Of a stretch of DNA of 64,000 nt, positions 58,077-64,000 are shown one piece after another. Every line of letters begins with the position of its first letter. Position 1 is the first letter of the stretch. The DNA is taken from NCBI GenBank assembly GCA_031472005.1, contig PZJY01000006.1, positions 1 to 64,000 on the forward strand, read 5' to 3'. The notes below the pieces were generated by a model, which was not told the DNA's origin, did no database searches, and worked only from the letters and a program-made list of their open reading frames with translations. The stretch is from Tetracladium setigerum. Taxonomy: Eukaryota > Ascomycota > Leotiomycetes > Helotiales. The position numbers and the translations under genes are program-made.

Positions 58077-59735
58077 ATGCACGTTCCTTCCCTTCCCATC
58101 ATATGGAAACACGAAGCCAGCAAAGAAGTCTACGAAAAAGCACGAGTGGGTCGTGTTTTCAACGCCAGAAGGCCCAATCGTTATCCCAGAGCAGTAGTAG
58201 AAGCCTCACACCCCTCACACGTACAACAAGCCGTTCAACTAGCCAACAGATTGGGATGCAGAGTCTCGGTCCGCTCAGGTGGGCACAGTTGGGCCGCTTG
58301 GAGCGTACGTGATGACGCAATTCTGATTGATATGGGAAATATGCAGCATCTGGAGGTAGATATTGAAAAGAAGATCTGCTCAGCATCGCCGAGCACGACA
58401 GGCATGATGTTAAATGAGAAGTTGCTACCATTGGACCTCATGTTTTGTGGTGGGCATTGTCCTGATGTGGGGATCGGTGGGTTTCTCTTGCAGGGTGGGA
58501 TGGGATGGAACTGTAAAGTAATGAGTACCCAAAAAAATTGGTTGAGTTGTACTGATGAACAAACTAGAACTGGGGTTGGGCTTGTGAACAAGTTGTGGGT
58601 ATCGATGTTGTGACGGCTGCGGGTGAAAACATACACTGTAGCGAGAAGAAAAACGTAGATCTATTCTGGTGCGCAAGAGGAGCAGGACCAGGTAGAATCT
58701 TTCTTCATTCAATCTAATTAACAAATACTAATGGGATGTAGGGTTTCCCGCTATCGTAACAAGATTCTACCTCAACGTTCGTCCACGACCAAAAGTCATG
58801 CTCAAATCAATATTCATCTACCCCATTTCGGAATACAGAATTGTGATGGATTGGATTACGAAGGCATGTGTAACGACCTCGTTCTGAAATCTGTTTACTA
58901 ATTCCATTAGCTTGCTCCAACATCAGATCAAGGCAACGAAATCGTCGCTGTGGGACTCACCCCACCAGAACTCAACCAACCTTGCATCATGGCCAACACC
59001 GTAACTTTTCAAGATACAGAAGCTGCCGCCCTCGCTGCACTCGAACCTATCAACTCAACGCGCCCACCAGGCGCGCTAGTAGAAATATTTAACGCCCCAA
59101 CCAGCATCGCAGAACAATACCGTGATCAAGCAGCCTCTAACCCTTCCAACCACCGATACTGCGCAGAAAATGCCTATCTAGATAACGAATCAGACGTGAC
59201 TGCTGTTCTAGAGAAATGCTTTACTACCTTACCACATCGGAAGAGTTTCACTCTCTGGTTCAGCATGGCACCTGGGAGTAGGAGAACGACGACTATGCCG
59301 GACATGGCGCTGAGTATGCAGTCTGACCATTATCTGGCTCTATATACGATTTGGGAAGATGACTCAGATGATTTCAGATGTAGGACTTGGGTGAAGGATG
59401 TGATGAAGGAGATTTCCGCATCAAGTGTGGGTGCATATCTTGGAGATAGTGATTTCCAGCAGAGGAAGACGAAATTTTGGACTGATGAGAAAGCCAAGAA
59501 GTTGATGGGGTTGAGGAGCAAGTGGGATCCTACAGGAGTGGTGAGTGGTTACCTAGATGCCGAGGATAAGAGTGGTGTAAGTGGATTGGGAATGAAGAAT
59601 GGGTCACCACGAGTTTACTGTAGAACATCCAAAATATATTCTGTTTTCACTATCTTAATCAAAACACAACATGGAATTGTCAATTCAGTGAGTCGAACTA
59701 TCTGTTTATTGCCTTTGATCTGCCAGATTGAGTAA
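58077..59735 (+). CDS. BBE-type FAD-linked oxidase
   Basis: Berberine-bridge-enzyme/PCMH flavoprotein oxidase, which oxidises carbohydrates, alkaloids or phenolics and reduces O2. Four exons fit (58077-58517, 58568-58691, 58742-58863, 58911-59735), 503 aa. The FAD-binding region has ARRPNRYPRAVVEASHPSHVQQAV, then VSVRSGGHSWAAWSVRDDAILIDMG with the His that can bond FAD covalently, CGGHCPDVGIGGFLLQGGMGWN, and CARGAGPGFPAIVTRFYLNV. The third intron has a GC donor (AAG|GCATGT). No signal peptide, unlike many plant and fungal relatives. The last 25 residues do not look like the family's usual end and may belong to an unspliced tail. It diverges from the MFS gene. Confidence 0.85.
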
Positions 59736-59961
59736 AGCCTAGTCTATTTCCATCGCTCCTGCCAGAATAACTCAATTGCTAGCCTTATCTGAGCAACATA
59801 AATCCGTCATACGATCTGAAGATCCGGTTGGTGGTGATGGCTAAGAAATGACGTCCATGGATATCCAAGCTATCACTTGTATAAATTGATTCAATATGAT
59901 AATAAGTCAACACAATTCCACCAGCGGACAGCGGACTATCGAATCACACGCAAACAATCCG
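59736..59961. other. Convergent intergenic region
   Basis: 226 bp between the FAD oxidase and LigB-type stops; nothing seen. Confidence 0.5.
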
Positions 59962-60985
59962 TCACACAGCAACACCCACACCGCTATCCCACCACCCCAA
60001 AGTAAACTGACTATTACACATATTCCTCAACTCCCAGTCCTCTGCGCCCAATTCCGCCTTCGTTCCCCTATCCTCCAATGAACCGCACAATCCAGCCACA
60101 AACATCGCCGGCATGAAGTGATCATCAGTGCCATGAGCATCACGATATTTTGGTACCTTCATTAACATGGTCATTGCGCGACGTAATTCTGGTCCAGAGT
60201 TCTTAGTGATGGCGTCTTCGAACTCTTGCCTGAAATCGAGCATCGTTGCGTCAGGTGGAGATTCCATTGCAAAGTTATCTGAGAGGAGGAAAGAGTCAGC
60301 GAGGTGGAGGAAAGTGAGTTTTGGAAAGGAAGTTGACGAAAAGATTTGCACACCTCTGTAACGCAGCATCTGATACCAATTATTCCTGTATAAATTATGT
60401 ACCGCTCCTCCGGTCCCAATGAGCAAGACATCCTCCTCCTCAACGGTCTCAACGCCGCTCCAACTTTGACATGATAATAAGGGTCATATCTAGCATTCAT
60501 GCTGATAATCGTCGTAGGGGGGCATCCGTCTGGGAACATACGGATAAGGATCAAATAAGTGTCATGGATCCAATCGAAAGTCGAATTGAGTTTCGCCTTC
60601 AGCCCGTTTTCCCTCAGCAGCTGAACACACCGGTCCGCCATGGGGAGATCGGGATTGAGTTGGTAAGACACGAATTTGGATGGTTCCACATATGCCACAG
60701 GTGATTTGGCAGGCAATGGGTTGGCTGCGACTTCTATTTCGTCGCCGAGGGTGGCCCAATGTGCGCCCTAGATCACTATTTAGCTTCCTATTTCTCATAT
60801 ACGGTAATTATGGGAGAGAACTGATTTGGATTTCTCACCATCATCACGACGTGTCTGATCCCATTTGCGAGAGCGGCATCACCACATTTCTTCCAGTAGT
60901 TTGCCGAGTCTGATTCCTCGCCCAGCATCATGGTTGATCCATGTGAAAAGAAGTGAACAGGTGTGAGAGAGTCACGTTTCGCCAT
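59962..60985 (-). pseudogene. LigB-type extradiol ring-cleavage dioxygenase, one-base frameshift
   Basis: Class III extradiol dioxygenase of the 4,5-DOPA dioxygenase-like group, which opens catechol rings with Fe(II). Exons 60985-60839, 60767-60354 and 60278-59962 sum to 878 nt, one base less than 293 codons. The frame breaks in the AGGAGGAGG repeat (plus strand 60431-60442), between VGAALRPLR and EEDVLLIGTGGAVHNL. Family landmarks: FFSHGSTMML near the start with metal-ligand His, HVVMMGAHWATLG, DTYLILIRMFPDGCPPTTIISMNA, GTGGAVHNL (His), HGTDDHFMPAMFVAG, NMCNSQFTLGWW at the end. Everything else is normal, so assembly error or recent loss. It diverges from an aldehyde dehydrogenase; in combination with the aromatic hydroxylase it would give ring cleavage. 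Confidence 0.88.
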
Positions 60986-61552
60986 AGTTTGTGTAGAGAG
61001 GTGCATGAGAGTGTTGAATAAACAATAATAAACAATTGGAGGTTTACGACAGTCGGTGGAGTAACAGAATAATAATCAATTAAGCTGCCTTCCATTTTCC
61101 TCCATTAAATGGAGTACCTAGGTACCTTACCTATTGGTTTACAGTATGGCGGGAAGTGGAGGTGGAGCCGAGATCTGCATGAGCGGGGTGTGACTCCACT
61201 TTCATGGGGAGCTTTCCTCATGCCGAAACCTTTGCCACCAAGGGCGGTGTTTGTGTTTGGTACGGGAGCGAGCGGAAAAAGTTGGAGGAACAAAGTGTTT
61301 CGGCATCTCTGGATCTGTGACTTGGCATGGACAGTATGTAATGAAGATTAAGATTAAGATTACAGGGAAATGTTTCCTGCCTGTTACCTAGGATATCTCT
61401 CGAGTTTCCCTCCCACTTAGCTTTCAAAGGGGGAATCTGTTCAAGTGATTGTACAGGAGAATATTGTCAACAATATCTGAGCCGGAAAGAGTCTCAAAAA
61501 GTTGATCTCTTTGTCAACACTAGGCCCTTAAATCCGTTCCATTAAACTGAAA
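60986..61552. promoter_or_regulatory. Divergent promoter, LigB dioxygenase / ALDH, with GTGGAGGTGGAG
   Basis: 567 bp. GTGGAGGTGGAG is at 61156-61167 exactly as at 46234-46245, and a GCGGGGTG follows at 61180-61187. A CCTAGGTACC palindrome (about 61118) lies upstream. Confidence 0.5.
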
Positions 61553-63154
61553 ATGGCTACTGTGAACATTGTTCCGTTGCTCATCGACGGCCAAGAAATA
61601 TCCTCACTCACTTCCCACCACTATTCCGCAAATACTGTCGTACCTGGATCAACATCGGAATGGACAATCCAAGGCGCAGATAAGGCACAGGTTCTCGCAG
61701 CGGTCGAAAGTTCAGCGCGTGCATTTCCAGCATGGGCCATCACTCCTCCGACGAAGAAACGAGAACATTTTCTCAAGCTTTCTCAGGTGAGTTCTGAAGA
61801 ATCTCGTAATGCCGCTATCTTTTTTATTTTGGCGGATCTTTTGAGCTGACTCTCAATCTAGCTCTTGAGGGCGAAAGGTGATGAGATTAGAGCTATTATG
61901 GAAGCTGAGATCTCATGCACACCTCTTTGGTCACACATCAACTTGGAGGACACGATTGGAATGGTAAACGAGCTAGCCTCTTTGACGACATCAGAGAAGT
62001 TGGGAGGTTCTATTCCATTGAGCACTGGTTCATCTCAAGCCCTAGTATATACCGTGCCTTTGGGTGTGGTCTTGGGCATCGCGCCCTGGAACGCACCCAT
62101 CATTCTAGGGCTGAGAGCAATTGCAGCTCCTGTGGCAGCAGGAAACACGGCTATTTTGAAGGTAAAGTCGCCGTGCTTCTTTCAGCTTTCGAGTTCATCT
62201 GACATAGGCCTCAGGGTTCAGAACTGAGTCCTCGCACGCATTTCTTCATAGCGAAACTGTTTCAGGAAGCCGGTTTCCCACCTGGTGTTGTGAATTTCAT
62301 CACTCACAGAGTTCAAGATGCCTCGGAGTGTTTCGATACCCTTATCAATCATCGAGCTATTCGAAAATGTAACTTTACGGGATCAACTGAGGTGGGACGG
62401 ATTATCGCCTCAAAAGCCGGAGCAGCCTTGAAACCTGCTCTGCTGGAGCTGGGAGGAAAGAACTTCGCCATTGTGCTAGAGGATGCCGATTTGAATCAGG
62501 CTGCCGAGAAAGTTCTAGAGGGTGGATTCTTGAATGTGGGTTTCCTTTCATTATCTTCGTGGACAATTGTACTCACAGTTTCAGAATGGTCAAATATGTA
62601 TGTCGACAGATACCGTCCTTGTAGCCGAGTCAGTCGCACATAACTTCAAGGCAATACTAGCAAAGCTCCTGCCAGTTATTAGCACAACTATCAGCCATGT
62701 GATCACGGACCAAAGTCGAAAGCGTATTGAAGGTCTACTTTCAGATATCAAAGAATTGGGAGGCAGCGTGATTCAAGGCTCAAGTGAAACTCCACAAGCG
62801 AGCATCCCCGCAACGATTGTCGACAATGTAACACCAAATATGAAATTCAGTCAACTCGAGTCTTTCGGCCCTTTACTTGGAATCCGGACTATTCGTGATG
62901 CGGAGGAAGCACTAGAGATTATGGCCGAGTCCAGCTACGGACTGTCAGCTGCCATCTTCTCGCAGAACCACTTCAAGGCATTACAAATCGCACAACAGAT
63001 GAACACCGGCGCAGTCCATATCAATGGATCGACGGTTCACGACGCTCCTAATCTACCACATGGAGGCTATGGGGACAGCGGATATGGACGGTTCGGGGCG
63101 CACTGGGGACTAATGGAGTTTGTGCAGACAAAAACTATTATTTTAAACCAGTAA
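61553..63154 (+). CDS. Aldehyde dehydrogenase, salicylaldehyde/vanillin DH-like
   Basis: NAD(P)-dependent ALDH with four exons; introns fit at about 61787-61860, 62162-62216 and 62536-62584, the last joining EGGFLN to NGQICMST. Landmarks: VPLGVVLGIAPWNAPIILGLRAIAAPVAAGNTAILK, FNFTGSTEVGRII-type loop (NFTGSTEVG), general base in LELGGKN, and catalytic Cys in NGQICMSTD. The end GGYGDSGYGRFGAHWGLMEFVQTKTI is characteristic of the salicylaldehyde/vanillin dehydrogenase group (compare bacterial NahF), distinct from the ALDH at 35.9 kb. Frame is open throughout. It diverges from the LigB-type dioxygenase, so oxidation of an aromatic aldehyde is the likely task; substrate inferred only. Confidence 0.9.
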
Positions 63155-64000
63155 AGATAGAGAGCAAATTCAACTAAGAGAATGATGAATGACTTGTGCG
63201 CTGGTGTTGAACCTGTGAATCTACCCAAATCCACCTGTTTTGGCCTGTTTTGCATCAGCCTGTTTTACAGCCTGTTTTACAGCATGTTTTGCATCAAATG
63301 CAAGGTATATGCAATCCGAAGGCGTATCCTGATTATCGGTATGCGATGGTGCTAAATCTCCTTGATTTACATGTATATAAGGCCCTTATTGCACAGCTTC
63401 ATTTCTACGGTCAGTTCTTCATCCTAAATCAAGCATATTCACCCCCTCAAATTCATCGCTTTCGTCACCGACTCACTGATTCACTCACTACTACCAATCT
63501 CGTCATTTCATCCATATGGTCACCCTTTCACGTGCTGAATACTGGAGATTTTACTGTGCCAAAATACAAAGCGCGCAGCGACACAACCAGAGGATGAAAT
63601 ATAAAACTACCAAAGAGAGGTTATATACCTGTTAGCTGGAAACGTCTGGGATGTATTTGCCTAATCTTCGACTTGCTGAGTAGATTCCAGATGATCTTAG
63701 TGACCAAATTGCGGCCTGTCCGTGTCTCAGGAAACCAGCGAGAGAATCGTCCATGAAAATGAAATCATACCCGAAGTTCAAGTCAAAAAATAGTTGTCCA
63801 GGGAAAAACAGAGATTTGAAACTTCCGCCATTTGATTGGCGGCAGGTACTTGACTTCTTCGAGACAGGAACACGCGCTTTGGGTATTATATTTACGGACT
63901 GTGACTTGGACCCACATTAATGCGGGTGGTAGCGTTTTTAGTTGGGCGAGATGGACTAGAGGTGAGTTTTGGAGTAGAAGGAATACTTTGCCTTGATAAG
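63155..64000. other. Intergenic, right edge
   Basis: No gene supported to the end of the window; the frames at 63250-63597 and nearby have no domain. The tandem repeat at 63234-63297 lies in it. Confidence 0.45.
63234..63297. repeat. Short tandem repeat (CCTGTTTTRCA type)
   Basis: Five imperfect copies of CCTGTTTTGCATCAG / CCTGTTTTACAG, 12-15 bp each, lie in tandem just after the aldehyde dehydrogenase gene. Confidence 0.7.

Noticed and set aside
40305..63154. Second block as a classical secondary-metabolite cluster
   Set aside because: No polyketide synthase, peptide synthetase, terpene cyclase or prenyltransferase in the window; it could still be part of one beyond the right edge.
63250..63597. 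115-aa frame at the right edge
   Set aside because: Starts inside a tandem repeat and has no domain or splice evidence.

Overview
The window is the left end of a chromosome of a filamentous ascomycete (Pezizomycotina). It opens with 17 perfect copies of TAACCC, the C-rich strand of a TTAGGG telomere. Genes carry short GT-AG introns of about 45-70 nt, fungal Zn2Cys6 regulators are present, and transposon copies are mutated only by C-to-T/G-to-A changes, the mark of repeat-induced point mutation (RIP). I cannot name the species; the gene content would suit a plant- or soil-associated fungus.

Region 1 (1-12.7 kb) is subtelomere. It is AT-rich, has no intact gene, and holds a full-length RIP-killed Ty3/gypsy chromovirus (1137-8234; 476-bp LTRs, 5-bp CTATA target duplication) inserted in an older tandem repeat. 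The element also carries an antisense zinc-knuckle-like ORF. Telomere-proximal repeat families follow, three copies of which end in a short telomere-like tract. Region 2 (12.7-17.7 kb) is transitional: a Dug3-like glutamine amidotransferase, a 5'-truncated gene, a secreted PAF-acetylhydrolase-like lipase, and repeat relics.

Region 3 (18-37.5 kb) reads as a catabolic cluster for aromatic amines and arylacetates: an amine/amino-acid permease, copper amine oxidase, Zn2Cys6 regulator, dedicated NADPH-P450 reductase, Dabb protein, fumarylacetoacetase, homogentisate dioxygenase, a CYP504-type arylacetate hydroxylase and an aldehyde dehydrogenase. In order the activities convert arylethylamine to arylacetaldehyde, arylacetate, homogentisate, and finally fumarate plus acetoacetate. 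Maleylacetoacetate isomerase is the missing step. A GCGGAATG motif recurs in the shared promoters.

Region 4 (38-63 kb) is a second accessory block without any polyketide, peptide or terpene synthase: a stand-alone histidinol-dehydrogenase-like protein, two SDRs, a membrane-anchored ALDH-like protein lacking the catalytic Cys, a small orphan protein, a CocE-type hydrolase, a cupin, an FAD monooxygenase fused to an acetoacetate-decarboxylase-like domain, a regulator with both C2H2 and Zn2Cys6 DNA-binding modules, an MFS transporter, a BBE-type FAD oxidase, a LigB-type extradiol dioxygenase and a second ALDH. It looks like oxidative metabolism of an aromatic compound. A GTGGAGGTGGAG motif recurs in its promoters.

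Three otherwise intact genes (P450 reductase, first ALDH, LigB dioxygenase) each lack exactly one base, and the permease has a splice donor that looks like GTAAGG minus one base. These are either assembly errors or early decay; I mark them as such. Exon coordinates were derived by hand from reading frames and splice consensus.
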